From assembly GCF_021290925.1 (NCBI RefSeq), contig NZ_JAJSLX010000004.1, positions 62,001-126,000 of the forward strand: 64,000 bases of DNA. The letters run 5' to 3'. The notes beneath the pieces are model-generated. The model saw nothing but the letters and a program-made list of their open reading frames with translations. It was not told the DNA's origin and did no database searches. The first letter of the stretch is position 1. The number at the start of each line of letters is the position of its first letter. This document shows, piece by piece, positions 18,038 to 26,901 of the stretch. Position numbers and translations under genes: made by a program. This DNA is from Sessilibacter corallicola (GTDB lineage Bacteria > Pseudomonadota > Gammaproteobacteria > Pseudomonadales > Cellvibrionaceae).

Positions 18038-18862
18038 ATGACAGATCGATTGGCAGCTTTGTTTAGTCATTTCTCCTTGAAAGCTTCTAGCTTTAATTCA
18101 GGGCCTTTGTGCGGTCTTAACGAGATTGAAAATTCAACTCAAGGTCAGTTACACCTTATTCGTTCGGGAAATGTTGAGGTTTGGCACGGACGACGAAAAA
18201 AATATTTTATTGAAGAACCCAGTTTATTATTTTATCCCAAACCACTTCGTAGACGATTTCAAACTAACGAAGAATTCGGTGCTGAGTTTCTTTGCGCGAA
18301 TGTATCGTTTGAAGGCGAGCAGGCAAATCCTATTGTTAATGAATTACCAGAAAGCCTGTGTCTACCACTGTCATCGCTTCCACATTGCGAACAGGTTTTA
18401 ACGTTACTTTTTATTGAAGCTGACGCTTGCTATTGCGGCCATCAAGTTGTCTTAGATCGACTTTTTGAAGTGCTATTAGTGCAGTTATTGAGAGAGCTGA
18501 TGGAAAATGAAGAAATCAAAGTTGGAATGTTAGCTGGACTGTCTGACAAACGCTTACGCAGAGCAATTGTTGCCATTCATGATAGACCTGAAGAAGAGTG
18601 GACAGTGCAAACATTGGCCGAAGAGGCGCATATGTCACGTACACCGTTCACCAATCTGTTTCGAGAGAAAGTTGGCGAGACACCGGTAAAGTATTTGCAG
18701 CGTTGGCGTATTGGTTTAGTAAAAAAATGGCTCAAAGGCGGTCAGCCATTGAGATTAGTCGCTGAAGATGCCGGTTACAAAAGTGAATCTGCGCTATCTC
18801 GCGCATTTAAATCACAATGTGGTGTTTCTCCAAGAGAGTGGCTATTAAATGCTAATGAATAG
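18038..18862 (+). CDS. AraC-family regulator with cupin-type N-domain
   Basis: 274 residues. N-terminal cupin/AraC-ligand domain (about 20-170; LHLIRSGNVEVWHG, LLFYPKPLRRRF is the Cupin_6 style) and C-terminal HTH domain (about 180-272; AEEAHMSRTPFTNLFREKVGETP and AEDAGYKSESALSRAFKSQCGVSPREW). Proteins of this class often respond to redox or electrophile stress and are commonly divergent from oxidoreductases. Here it faces ohr and a haloperoxidase-like hydrolase. Two cysteines (C120-region and C146/148-region) in the ligand domain could sense oxidation; that is conjecture. AAAGG precedes the ATG. Confidence 0.86.
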   Translation: MTDRLAALFSHFSLKASSFNSGPLCGLNEIENSTQGQLHLIRSGNVEVWHGRRKKYFIEEPSLLFYPKPLRRRFQTNEEFGAEFLCANVSFEGEQANPIVNELPESLCLPLSSLPHCEQVLTLLFIEADACYCGHQVVLDRLFEVLLVQLLRELMENEEIKVGMLAGLSDKRLRRAIVAIHDRPEEEWTVQTLAEEAHMSRTPFTNLFREKVGETPVKYLQRWRIGLVKKWLKGGQPLRLVAEDAGYKSESALSRAFKSQCGVSPREWLLNANE

Positions 18863-18966
18863 TTTTGCACAAAATTAAATACAGAATAGATTTGTCAAAG
18901 GTGCCAGAGCGATAACTTTTATTACTCCGTGCGAATAATACTTTATTACTGATTTCTGTGAAGTTT

Positions 18967-19305
18967 ATGAGTCGAAAACAAGAAATATACGCAAAAATGT
19001 TGTCGTTGTCTGTTCCTTATATCAGGAATGTGCAAACGCATTCTGCGATAACGAAAGGATTTAACAAATCCTGCTACCAGGAAGCAGAGCTGGTTCACAA
19101 CCTATATGTTAGTATTCTTGAGCCAGAATTTACTTTACACGATATTCATTTTTTAAACCATCAAGCTAGATACTACTACGAAAAGGCAGAAGTTACTAAA
19201 ACGCCGTGTTTTCACACTCAATGTCGTTTAATTGCTGAGTTGTTTTTGCTTGTGCCTGATGATATGAAAAGCAGTTTGGAGTGGTCGGGTCCACAAATCT
19301 TATAA
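18967..19305 (+). CDS. Unrecognised small cytoplasmic protein
   Basis: 112 residues from ATG 18967 (MSRKQEIYAKML); a GTG three codons earlier is possible. Mostly helical, soluble, with HN(L/F), HDIHFLNHQARYYYEKA and HTQCRLIAELFLLVP segments rich in His and aromatic residues. Codon use fits its neighbours, so I think it is real. I do not recognise a family. It stands alone, about 100 bases after the AraC gene and co-directional with it. Confidence 0.5.
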   Translation: MSRKQEIYAKMLSLSVPYIRNVQTHSAITKGFNKSCYQEAELVHNLYVSILEPEFTLHDIHFLNHQARYYYEKAEVTKTPCFHTQCRLIAELFLLVPDDMKSSLEWSGPQIL

Positions 19306-19509
19306 TGTGAGTAATGTCGGTTCTTGAGTTTTATTTTATTCTAATTTTGCAAATTTCTTATCTGTTTTATATTTAAGCGATTTTTAAGTCTACATTTTCC
19401 TATTTTCTTGATAAATTATAGTCCAACCAGACAGTTTGTATTCGTTAGCTACCGTAATAAACTGTTTGGATCTATAAATATAACATCAAAAATTTAAGGA
19501 AGTAGGTCT

Positions 19510-19707
19510 ATGCCAATTGTGACAATTCAACAATCTCCAGGAAGAGCCAAAGAGCAACGACAATTACTGATTAAGAAAATTACCGAGGCTTTTGAAGAAG
19601 CGTACGGATTAAAATCGGAATCGGTGACGGTTTTCTTCCAGAATTTTGACGATTCTCATTGGGGTAAAGGAGGGTTGCTTCATGAAGATCGCTCAAAGAA
19701 TACGTGA
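19510..19707 (+). CDS. 4-oxalocrotonate tautomerase-family protein
   Basis: 65 residues. After Met removal the N-terminal residue is Pro1 (MPIVTIQQSPGR), the catalytic base of this superfamily; KEQRQLLIKKITEAFEEAYG and ESVTVFFQ form the betaalphabeta unit. The C-terminal WGKGGLLHEDR is typical of the DmpI/YdcE-like subset. Likely a small hexameric or dimeric keto-enol tautomerase; substrate unknown. Good ribosome site AAGGAAG before the ATG. A hairpin follows 47 bases later. Confidence 0.85.
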   Translation: MPIVTIQQSPGRAKEQRQLLIKKITEAFEEAYGLKSESVTVFFQNFDDSHWGKGGLLHEDRSKNT

Positions 19708-19753
19708 TCAGAAATTCCTATAATAATTCTCGATAAATGCATCTATAATGCCT

Positions 19754-19774
19754 GGCATGGCCTTGAGCCATGCC
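19754..19774 (+). terminator. Perfect 8-bp hairpin between tautomerase and VOC genes
   Basis: GGCATGGC and GCCATGCC enclose a five-base loop. There is no T run after it, so it may be an attenuator or RNA-stability element rather than a true terminator. Confidence 0.4.
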
Positions 19775-19798
19775 TTGAGCGATTATGAGAATCAACGA

Positions 19799-20176
19799 AT
19801 GAAACTAAATCATATTAATATTCGAGCCAATATGGAATTGCTTGACGCAGTAAAGCAATTTTACTGTGACGCTTTTGGTTTGAAAGAAGGATACCGACCA
19901 AAGGTGACTAGGAAGGGTTATTGGCTGTATTCAGATGATGCCGCGTTGATTCACCTGGAAGAAAGTCGGGACGATTTGCAAGCGGCACGTCGCGGTCATT
20001 TAGATCACGTAGCATTTGAATCAACGAATGTGAAATCTTTAATCGATAGATTAAATTGCATGAACGTGTCTTATCGTTCAAGTTATATCGAAGATCTTCA
20101 TTTAACGCAGTTGTTTGTATTTGACCCGGTAGGCAATAAGATTGAAATTAACTTTCCCAGCGAAAAGCTGGAATAA
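19799..20176 (+). CDS. VOC-family protein (glyoxalase/dioxygenase superfamily)
   Basis: 125 residues from ATG 19799, the start that places the first strand (KLNHINIRANMELLDAVKQFY) at the N-terminus as in the family; the frame is open back to 19748 but that part covers a hairpin. Other marks are HLDHVAFESTN and the C-terminal LFVFDPVGNKIEINF, with His and Glu as the usual metal ligands. Resembles small fosfomycin-resistance or glyoxalase-like VOC proteins; the reaction is unknown. Confidence 0.8.
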   Translation: MKLNHINIRANMELLDAVKQFYCDAFGLKEGYRPKVTRKGYWLYSDDAALIHLEESRDDLQAARRGHLDHVAFESTNVKSLIDRLNCMNVSYRSSYIEDLHLTQLFVFDPVGNKIEINFPSEKLE

Positions 20177-20209
20177 AGTCTACTTACAATATTCGGTGTA
20201 AGTAGACTT
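20176..20209. terminator. Strong bidirectional terminator hairpin
   Basis: AAGTCTACTTACA (20176-20188) and TGTAAGTAGACTT (20197-20209) form a perfect 13-bp stem with an eight-base loop. It begins at the VOC stop codon and also lies just after the end of the convergent FGE gene. Confidence 0.75.
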
Positions 20210-20236
20210 ATTGAGCGAATCATTTTTTGTAAACAG

Positions 20237-21217
20237 CTATACGTTTTTAATCAACCTAAAACCAATGTGGTTTGTTGATGTATCAATCGCTTCTGGATAA
20301 CGTGCTGCCGGACGATATCGTGCGCAATAATTAGGTGCGCATAAAAACGAACCACCTTTTAGTACGCGTCTTGGTTTTTGTTCACCCGCTGGTGCATTTT
20401 TGTCGATACTCTCGTTTTCAGACCCACCGTTTGGATTTTTGGGTGAACAGCACGATTTGCTTGGATTATCCGGGTGGCGTTCACGGTAAAAATCTTTGGT
20501 CCATTCCCAGGTATTGCCAATCATATCGTAAAGGCCGTAACCGTTGGGTTCGTAACAGCCAACCGGTTCTGTGCCTGGCGGTTTGTCTTTTGTGCTTTCA
20601 TGTGGGAATTGACCCTGCCAGGTATTTGCCATAATTTTTCCGTTGGGTTTTAGCTCTTTGCCCCAGGCAAACGTTTGGTCTTCCAATCCTCCTCTTGCGG
20701 CGAATTCCCATTGGGCCTCGGTGGGTAATTCTTTTCCGGCCCAGTCGGCGTAGGCTTTAGCATCTTCATACACAATTTGAACCACGGGGTGGTTTTCCAA
20801 TCCATCAAGATTGCTTTCTGGCCCGCGTGGGTGTTTCCAGTCGGCGCCAGGAACGTAGTGCCACCAACACAATGAATGTGGATTTACTCGATGCTTTGGC
20901 TGAATAAAGACAGCAGAACCGGGTACGAGTAAGGAAGGGTCGGCGTCGGGATAATCTTCGGCTAGGGGCGCTTTTTCTGCGAAGGTAACGTAGCCGGTAT
21001 CTTCTACAAATGCGCTGAATTCTTTATTGGTAACAGGGTATTTTTCCATCCAGAAACCACTGACGGAAACGCGGTGAATTGGGCCTTCTTCTGGGTAAGA
21101 GCCAATGTTGGAACCCATATTGTAAGTGCCACCGGGAATCCAAATCATGCTATCAGTAGAATTGGATTGGGTTTTTTTCGTTGTTTTTTGCGGTGCAGAT
21201 AATTCAACAATACTCAT
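20237..21217 (-). CDS. Formylglycine-generating enzyme (sulfatase-modifying factor)
   Basis: 326 residues. Copper-dependent oxidase that converts the sulfatase active-site Cys to formylglycine. Family marks in order: MIWIPGGTYNMGSN, VTNKEFSAFVEDTGY, HPVVQIVYEDAKAYADWAGKELPTEAQWEFAARGG, NTWEWTKDFY, and the catalytic GGSFLCAPNYCARYRPAAR with Cys293 and Cys298, five residues apart as in human SUMF1. Both cysteines mark a true FGE rather than a catalytically dead relative. No signal peptide, so cytoplasmic, like its sulfatase partner encoded upstream on the same strand. Confidence 0.93.
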   Translation of the reverse strand: MSIVELSAPQKTTKKTQSNSTDSMIWIPGGTYNMGSNIGSYPEEGPIHRVSVSGFWMEKYPVTNKEFSAFVEDTGYVTFAEKAPLAEDYPDADPSLLVPGSAVFIQPKHRVNPHSLCWWHYVPGADWKHPRGPESNLDGLENHPVVQIVYEDAKAYADWAGKELPTEAQWEFAARGGLEDQTFAWGKELKPNGKIMANTWQGQFPHESTKDKPPGTEPVGCYEPNGYGLYDMIGNTWEWTKDFYRERHPDNPSKSCCSPKNPNGGSENESIDKNAPAGEQKPRRVLKGGSFLCAPNYCARYRPAARYPEAIDTSTNHIGFRLIKNV

Positions 21218-21295
21218 GATGATTCGCCAAAAAATAATAAAATGATAAAAACTCTTTAATGCACGTTGCTGGTTTCTAAAACTTTGTGTGAGTAA

Positions 21296-21352
21296 AATAA
21301 CCCCGCTTTATGGGTTACCTAATTTATGAAAGCCGTAAAAAGCGGGGTTATT
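21296..21352 (-). terminator. 14-bp inverted repeat between sulfatase and FGE genes
   Basis: AATAACCCCGCTTT (21296-21309) pairs perfectly with AAAGCGGGGTTATT (21339-21352) across 29 bases. It lies in the 170-base gap between two co-directional genes, so it may partly terminate or attenuate read-through from the sulfatase gene into the FGE gene. Confidence 0.65.
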
Positions 21353-21387
21353 GTTTAACGCTCTAAATGAATGGCTAGCTCCTTGTG

Positions 21388-24222
21388 TTAATCACGCCAC
21401 AGCATGCCTGCAAATTCTTTTTCGGCATTGGTTTCTGCGGCATCATTTTGAATAGTAACCGCCACATTTTTAATGATTGCACCTTCAAACTCCGCAGGTG
21501 TTTCATAATCTTCTGTTACCGGTTGACCATTATCTCTACCGATATTCATGCCTTCACCGCAAAGAGAGAATTTACCCGGTTGGGTGATAAACTCATTGGT
21601 ATTGAGATTAAGGAATGAATCGTCATCAAATGGGTTATCCCAAGTGATGTTTTGCTCGGTGCCGTCAACGAATAATTTAATGGTACCTTTGGTGCTGGAA
21701 CCAAAATCATTATTTGCGGCGGTCGAATCCAGCGTTTCGATTTTATCAAACGCAACTCTTAGCTTAGTTGGGTTATCTGGATCAGAGCTAATGTTGGCAG
21801 TATCAAATTCGCAACTGGCTTTTTGTTCGCCTCTACCAATCCACTGATACACGTAGTGAAGTTTCGCTGTGGTGGAGCCAACTGCCGGAGCTTCGACATA
21901 CAAGCTGTGACCACCAAAGCGACCGCCATGAGAAAATAAAACACCGTTCGGCTGCTGTTGTTGGGAAAGGAACGTGCGAATGGGCTTTTTATTTTTCTTA
22001 GTGTCTTGAGTTGCAGGTGCTTCAGCGGGTTTGTAAATTGAAGCCTCAATGGTGTAAGAACGTGTTCTCACATTGGGTGCTACAGCTTCTGGAATTTCCG
22101 ACCCGCCCGGGAAATACTCGTAGGTGTAAGTAGCCGTGTCTGCATCGCCATCTTCAAACGGAGGCTCTCTCAGTTGAGGTCGTTCTTCACCCAATACTGC
22201 ACTGGTAGAGCGATCATCCAATGGCATGCCATTGAGTTCTTCGGCTTGTTTAAACCAAAGTAATTTCATTTCTTCCAGTTTAACGAGCAACGCGCTTTTG
22301 TGATCTGGGTTGGCTGTTAAGAACGCTTCGGAAACCAAATTGGTTTGCTGAATAGGATCGGCCGCTAAGCTTAAACCATCAATTTGAGGAATGGCTGCGG
22401 GGCCATCCATGCAGTAAAGCTCCCACGTGTCTTTATCGAAGTTACTCCAATCCGATGGCGTAGGTGCGTGAACGGCACAAGCAAACCAGCCTTTGTGCCA
22501 GATGCCTCGTGTTCCGAGCATGGAATAGAATTGGGTGTCTTTCACCTCGTCAGGAATGAGAGGGTTTTCTCCACCAGCTAAGGTGTATGGGTACTGGTAT
22601 TCTGGTTTATCCAATTCAGCGTTAAACGTGTATTTAAAGCTCACGCCTTCAATAGGATTTTGCACGTATCCGTTAACGACATCTGGCGGTTCAATTCCTT
22701 CAATCATTTCATAGATGGTTGGTACCAAATCCACTGCATGAATGTATTGTTTGCGGAATCCACTGTCGCCCGCATCTTTGGTGATGCCTGGGCCGCAGAT
22801 CATAAATGGTGTGGCGTCACCACCTTCGTAGTTTGACCAGCGTTTCCAATATTTAAACGGTGTATCAAAACCCCAAGCCCAACCAGAAGGGTAGTGGTTG
22901 TAGGTTTTTAATGTGCCTAGATCGTCAATTAATGCCATATTCTTATCGATATCATCTTCAATATCGTTAAAGAATAGGTTTTCATTGACTGATCCGTTCG
23001 GACCACCTTCACCGCTGGCGCCGTTATCCGCTACGGCAACAATAATGGTGTTGTCGATCTGACCGGTTTCTTCCAAGTAGTCCAACAAGCGCCCAACTTG
23101 TTCATCAGTGTAGGTAGAAAATGCCGCGTAGATTTCTGCCATGCGTACAAACAGTGCTTTTTCTTTGCCAGAAAGTGAATCCCACGGTTTAACCCATTCC
23201 GTTGCCGGCCATTCTTTGCCATCGGGTACGCATTGAATATCGTTGTTGTTTGGATCGTAATCTGGGTTGCCTAATTCGCCTTCGCCGTGCGGGTTAATTT
23301 CGGCGGGACCATTGACGAGTTCATCGAAAATACCCAAGGTTTTCATGGTGGCGAAAACGTCTTCTCGATATTGTTCATAACCTTCTTTGAAAACACTGAA
23401 ATGCTCGAAAGAATTCGCAGAGCCTTCTTCGTATTTGAGTGTTGTGTTGTATTTATAATCGAGAATTTTTTGCGGCCAAATTTGGTGAGGTGCGTGGTTG
23501 GCGCCTGGGCAGAAATACATCATCCAAGGTTTGTCTGGCGCAATGGCTTTTAAATCTTGGATGAATGAAATGCCTTTGTCGGCCAAATCTTTTGACAGGT
23601 GATATCCGCCTTCGGGATCTTCCATATCGGGTTTATAAGGCGGTTCAATTAAGTGATTATCGTAAACTAAATCTGGATACCACTGATCAGTCTCGCCACC
23701 TAAAAAGCCGTAATAACGTTCAAACCCACGACCTAACGGCCAATTGCGTTTATTTGCCGCTAAGTTCGCTTCTTCTTCAGGGCATAAATGCCATTTACCC
23801 AAGGCAAACGTGCTGTAACCTTGTTGATTTAGCGTTGCAGGTAAAAATGCATTTTCGAAAGGAATGCGTCCATTAGAACCAGGGAAACCCGAGGTTGCTT
23901 CTTCAATACAAGACATACCATTACTGGTAGCGTTGCGGCCGTTTAGCAAAGAAGAGCGGGTGGGAGAACACAGCGCTGTAGTGTGAAAATTGGTGTACAC
24001 CAAACCTCGATCAACAATGCGTTTAAAGTTTGGCATTTTAATTTTGCCGCCAAACATTTCCCAAGCGCCGAAGCCGGTATCGTCTAAAACGATGTATAAC
24101 ACATTGGGGGCTTGTGCAGGCGCTTTGGGTTCCGCGTAAGGGGTCCAATCTGGGGTCGAGTCTCGAATATCGAGTTTGATAACACCAGAAAAGTCGTTAT
24201 TGGAAGAACTACTTTTAGACAT
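21388..24222 (-). CDS. Type I (formylglycine-dependent) arylsulfatase, large
   Basis: 944 residues from the ATG at 24220-24222 (MSKSSSSNNDFSG); the frame is open 25 codons upstream but that part is not protein-like. Alkaline-phosphatase-superfamily core: metal ligands in VLYIVLDDTGFG, catalytic Cys85 in the C-S-P-T-R motif followed by SSLLNGRN, ALGKWHL, and AVADNGASGEGG. The C-terminal third (about 690-940) is a beta-rich region with a laminin G/lectin-like look. It hydrolyses sulfate esters. No signal peptide is visible, which suggests a cytoplasmic enzyme activated by the adjacent cytoplasmic FGE. About twice the size of small choline-sulfatase types. Confidence 0.92.
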   Translation of the reverse strand: MSKSSSSNNDFSGVIKLDIRDSTPDWTPYAEPKAPAQAPNVLYIVLDDTGFGAWEMFGGKIKMPNFKRIVDRGLVYTNFHTTALCSPTRSSLLNGRNATSNGMSCIEEATSGFPGSNGRIPFENAFLPATLNQQGYSTFALGKWHLCPEEEANLAANKRNWPLGRGFERYYGFLGGETDQWYPDLVYDNHLIEPPYKPDMEDPEGGYHLSKDLADKGISFIQDLKAIAPDKPWMMYFCPGANHAPHQIWPQKILDYKYNTTLKYEEGSANSFEHFSVFKEGYEQYREDVFATMKTLGIFDELVNGPAEINPHGEGELGNPDYDPNNNDIQCVPDGKEWPATEWVKPWDSLSGKEKALFVRMAEIYAAFSTYTDEQVGRLLDYLEETGQIDNTIIVAVADNGASGEGGPNGSVNENLFFNDIEDDIDKNMALIDDLGTLKTYNHYPSGWAWGFDTPFKYWKRWSNYEGGDATPFMICGPGITKDAGDSGFRKQYIHAVDLVPTIYEMIEGIEPPDVVNGYVQNPIEGVSFKYTFNAELDKPEYQYPYTLAGGENPLIPDEVKDTQFYSMLGTRGIWHKGWFACAVHAPTPSDWSNFDKDTWELYCMDGPAAIPQIDGLSLAADPIQQTNLVSEAFLTANPDHKSALLVKLEEMKLLWFKQAEELNGMPLDDRSTSAVLGEERPQLREPPFEDGDADTATYTYEYFPGGSEIPEAVAPNVRTRSYTIEASIYKPAEAPATQDTKKNKKPIRTFLSQQQQPNGVLFSHGGRFGGHSLYVEAPAVGSTTAKLHYVYQWIGRGEQKASCEFDTANISSDPDNPTKLRVAFDKIETLDSTAANNDFGSSTKGTIKLFVDGTEQNITWDNPFDDDSFLNLNTNEFITQPGKFSLCGEGMNIGRDNGQPVTEDYETPAEFEGAIIKNVAVTIQNDAAETNAEKEFAGMLWRD

Positions 24223-24945
24223 TCGTCGTGATCCATCCTTAATTATGATTAATAGTAAATGAAATATGTAACAACATTTTTCATTATGGATATCCACAGA
24301 AATAATTATGCGATTACTTCATAATTTATGTGTGAATTCGTGCGCGCAGTAATTAATTACACATAACTTGTGTGCAATTAATAGCGGTCAATAAACAGCG
24401 GGCAATGAGTATAAGAATTTAATATTCAATGCTTTATTTTTATAAATTAAGGTCGGACGTAACCGTTGTTAAGCGAATATGATGGATGAAAAGCTATCAG
24501 CTATGAAGAGTGTGAAATAACTGTACTTTACGACAGTGTCTGATTTTATAGGTCTGAAAGGGTTGAATGTAAAATAGAAGTTACGGTTTTTATTTTACAG
24601 TTTAAATATTTAATGTCGTTTTGTGGTGTGGTATTCGGGGTTTGAAAATAGACTCGAAAATATATTGTTGTTAAACGAGTTGGCGCTTAATTCATTCCAA
24701 AATTTCTTATCGCTATTTAAATTTATTTTTTAAAAGATTTTTATTTTTTTGGTTTTATGCAAATTTACTGTTTGTAAATTCTAGTGATTAGAAAAGGGTG
24801 GGGAGTTTCTCGATTTAAGGTTGGATTATTAACTAAATTGTAGCACTAACGCTAAGGCGCCGTGAAATTCTCAATTCCATGGAGTAAAGGCATCACTTAT
24901 AATCCGCTTTAATAGGATCAGTGTGAGTTATTAAAAGTCCATAAA
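24223..24945. other. Long AT-rich intergenic region upstream of the sulfatase gene
   Basis: About 720 bases between divergent genes. A short ACACA/TGTGT dyad lies at 24359-24373 and several TAATTAATTA-type tracts occur. It should contain the sulfatase promoter. No ORF or RNA gene recognised. Confidence 0.4.
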
Positions 24946-25383
24946 ATGAATATATTTTTAAAAGATGTTGATAGTTCCAACTACGAAGCAGTGTGTGATT
25001 TAGAGGTTTTCGAAGGACAGGAAGAATACGTGGCTTGCAATATGTGGTCTTTAGTGGAGTCTCATTACAATAAAGGACACACTTGCAAGGCTATCTATCA
25101 GGACGATACGCCAGTAGGTTTTCTTATGTGGGTTCAGGAATCACCAGAGCAGGTGTCTATCTGGCGTTTTATGGTGGATAAGAACTATCAAAAAGCAGGT
25201 ATTGGTAGTGTTGCCCTGAAAATTGCTTTGGAAGAAATCATGCGTACCTCAAATCTAAAAATAATCGAAATTTGCTATAACCCTCAAAATCCTGTGGCGA
25301 AAGAATTCTATTCTCGGTATGGTTTTCAGGAAGTGGGTATGGATGAAGAAGATGAAGATATGTTGGCTCAAATTTTGTTATGA
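24946..25383 (+). CDS. GNAT-family N-acetyltransferase
   Basis: 145 residues. GNAT fold with strand beta4 IWRFMVDKNYQKAGIGSVAL containing the acetyl-CoA pyrophosphate loop (Q-K-A-G-I-G), then IEICYNPQNPVAKEFYSRYGFQEVG, the usual C-terminal substrate/CoA-thiol strand. The N-terminus (LKDVDSSNYEAVCDLEVFEGQEEYVACN) resembles diamine/spermidine acetyltransferases of the PaiA/BltD type. Substrate is not certain. An acidic EEDEDMLA tail ends it. Family A element follows 75 bases after the stop. Confidence 0.82.
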   Translation: MNIFLKDVDSSNYEAVCDLEVFEGQEEYVACNMWSLVESHYNKGHTCKAIYQDDTPVGFLMWVQESPEQVSIWRFMVDKNYQKAGIGSVALKIALEEIMRTSNLKIIEICYNPQNPVAKEFYSRYGFQEVGMDEEDEDMLAQILL

Positions 25384-25458
25384 AATTTTGACGCTGGTTA
25401 ATGTATAAACCGTAAATATTAATGAAGTTCGATAAAATGAAAACAATAATGTGTTCTA

Positions 25459-25723
25459 GGAACCTCTGACTAACTCCAAAATCACTCAGCGTGATCTCAA
25501 GCGTGCAGTTGCAAGGCGCCGTTTGTAATTAATGGCCTGAGTCCTTAATAAAAACGGCAACGCCGCAAATGTGCGCTTGAGAACACGCCTTTTCAGGGCC
25601 TGCCAGTTTTTTCCTGCTCTGCGTTGTGCTTTTTCGATTTAACCCGTTAGACCTTCAAAAGCACGCCTTGATCAGAAAAAAACTTGTTGGCCTGAGTGAT
25701 CTTGGAGTTAATCAGAGGTTCCT
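25459..25723. mobile_element. MITE-like element, family A, copy 1 (inverted relative to copies 2 and 3)
   Basis: A 265-base non-coding element bounded by near-perfect terminal inverted repeats of about 30 bases (left AGGAACCTCTGACTAACTCC, right end its complement with few mismatches). The same element recurs at 27231-27494 and 36512-36776. Flanking bases read TA on both sides. Inner inverted pairs (AAACGGC/GCCGTTT, CGCTTGAGA/TCTCAAGCG) predict a folded transcript. No transposase; it would need one supplied in trans. Its right end overlaps the start of the next frame. Confidence 0.85.
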
Positions 25724-26046
25724 ATAGACCATTAGGACAAGGCGAGTTGGATCTTGTTATTGAGTCTGGCTACAAAGCTTGGCCACCTAGATTACCAGAG
25801 CAACCCATTTTTTACCCCGTTACCAATGAAGAATACGCCGTGGAGCTGACTCGGTGGAATGTTATGGATTTTGGGATAGGTTATGTCACAAAATTCGAGG
25901 TTGCTCAAAGCTTTTTGGATAAGTACCCAATCAAGTGTGTTGGTGCAAAACATCATACTGAATGGTGGGTGCCGGCAGAAGATCTCAATGATTTGAATGC
26001 AAATATTGTCGGTTTGATTGAGATTATTGGCGAATACAAAAACTGA
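25696..26046 (+). CDS. 'ADP-ribosylation/crystallin J1'-type protein with 5' end replaced by element A
   Basis: From RPLGQGELDLVIESGYKAWPPRLP onwards the protein resembles a family of about 115 residues annotated in databases as 'ADP-ribosylation/crystallin J1' (PIFYPVTNEEYAVEL, GYVTKFEV, TEWWVPAEDLNDLNANIVG). Biochemical role unknown. The element's right inverted repeat ends at 25723, immediately before the conserved YRPLG start, so the natural promoter, ribosome site and first codons have been cut off. A GTG inside the element (25696) is in frame and would add nine alien residues. Either expressed from the element or a pseudogene. Confidence 0.6.
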   Translation: MILELIRGSYRPLGQGELDLVIESGYKAWPPRLPEQPIFYPVTNEEYAVELTRWNVMDFGIGYVTKFEVAQSFLDKYPIKCVGAKHHTEWWVPAEDLNDLNANIVGLIEIIGEYKN

Positions 26047-26155
26047 TAAAGCGATTGACGCAACGCCGGTGTTGTTTGCTCAATTTGAGTGTTATGCTTT
26101 TTCGTCCAAGCTTTAATTGAGTTAATCCCTGATTGATCTGGAAGCGGCGAACACT

Positions 26156-26797
26156 ATGCAGCAAATTCTTATCTATTCAGATAGCCTCACCTGGGGAATC
26201 ATTCCCAATACTAGGCAGCGCTTGCCGTTTGACAAGCGTTGGCCCGGTGTTTTCGAAAATACGTTCAATGCTTTAGGGCAAAATATCCGGGTTATTGAGA
26301 ATTGTCTCAATGGTCGCAGAACGGTGTGGAGTGATCCGTTTAAAGATGGCAGAGACGGTTCGAAAGGTTTGGCGCAAGTCATTGAAATGCATTCTCCCTT
26401 AGATTGGGTGGTGTTGTTATTGGGGTCGAATGACTTTCAGTGTACGCACGACAATAACGCTTGGCTCTCGGCTCAAGGCATGACCAAATTAGTTCGAATT
26501 ATTCGCCAAGCTCCAATTGAGCCAGGTATGCCCGTTCCTGAAATAATGATTGTAGCTCCGCCGACAATCGTGAAACCCAAAGGTGTAATTGCGCATAAGT
26601 TTCTGGGTTCAGAGGTGCGTTGCGTGGGTTTAGCTGCTGAATTAGAACAAGTGGCGAACGAAAACTCGGCGCACTTTTTTAATGCTGGCGACGTAACCGA
26701 GGCCAGTGTTGTTGACGGAATCCATTTGGACGAAGATCAACACGAAGTTTTAGGTAAAGCGCTGGCTCACGAGATTGCCAGAATTACTAACCTTTGA
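26156..26797 (+). CDS. SGNH-hydrolase arylesterase/acyltransferase-like protein
   Basis: 213 residues, no signal peptide. Block I SDSLTWG with nucleophile Ser10 (Ser replaces the usual Gly before Asp), block II in ENCLNGRRT, block III LLGSNDFQ, block V VDGIHLDEDQH with the Asp-His pair. The long insertion between blocks and the segment DWVVLLLGSNDF resemble the mycobacterial MsAcT-type arylesterase/transesterase group. It likely hydrolyses short acyl esters. It lies between two genes damaged by element A but is itself intact; GGAAG precedes the ATG. Confidence 0.85.
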   Translation: MQQILIYSDSLTWGIIPNTRQRLPFDKRWPGVFENTFNALGQNIRVIENCLNGRRTVWSDPFKDGRDGSKGLAQVIEMHSPLDWVVLLLGSNDFQCTHDNNAWLSAQGMTKLVRIIRQAPIEPGMPVPEIMIVAPPTIVKPKGVIAHKFLGSEVRCVGLAAELEQVANENSAHFFNAGDVTEASVVDGIHLDEDQHEVLGKALAHEIARITNL

Positions 26798-26901
26798 TGT
26801 AACTCTTTACTACAGGTGCAAGTTCTTAAAGACACCAGTTATTAAAGGAAAAAAATCAAACTTGCTATTTGTTCTGTTTGATCAGTTCTTTGAGTATTTA
26901 T

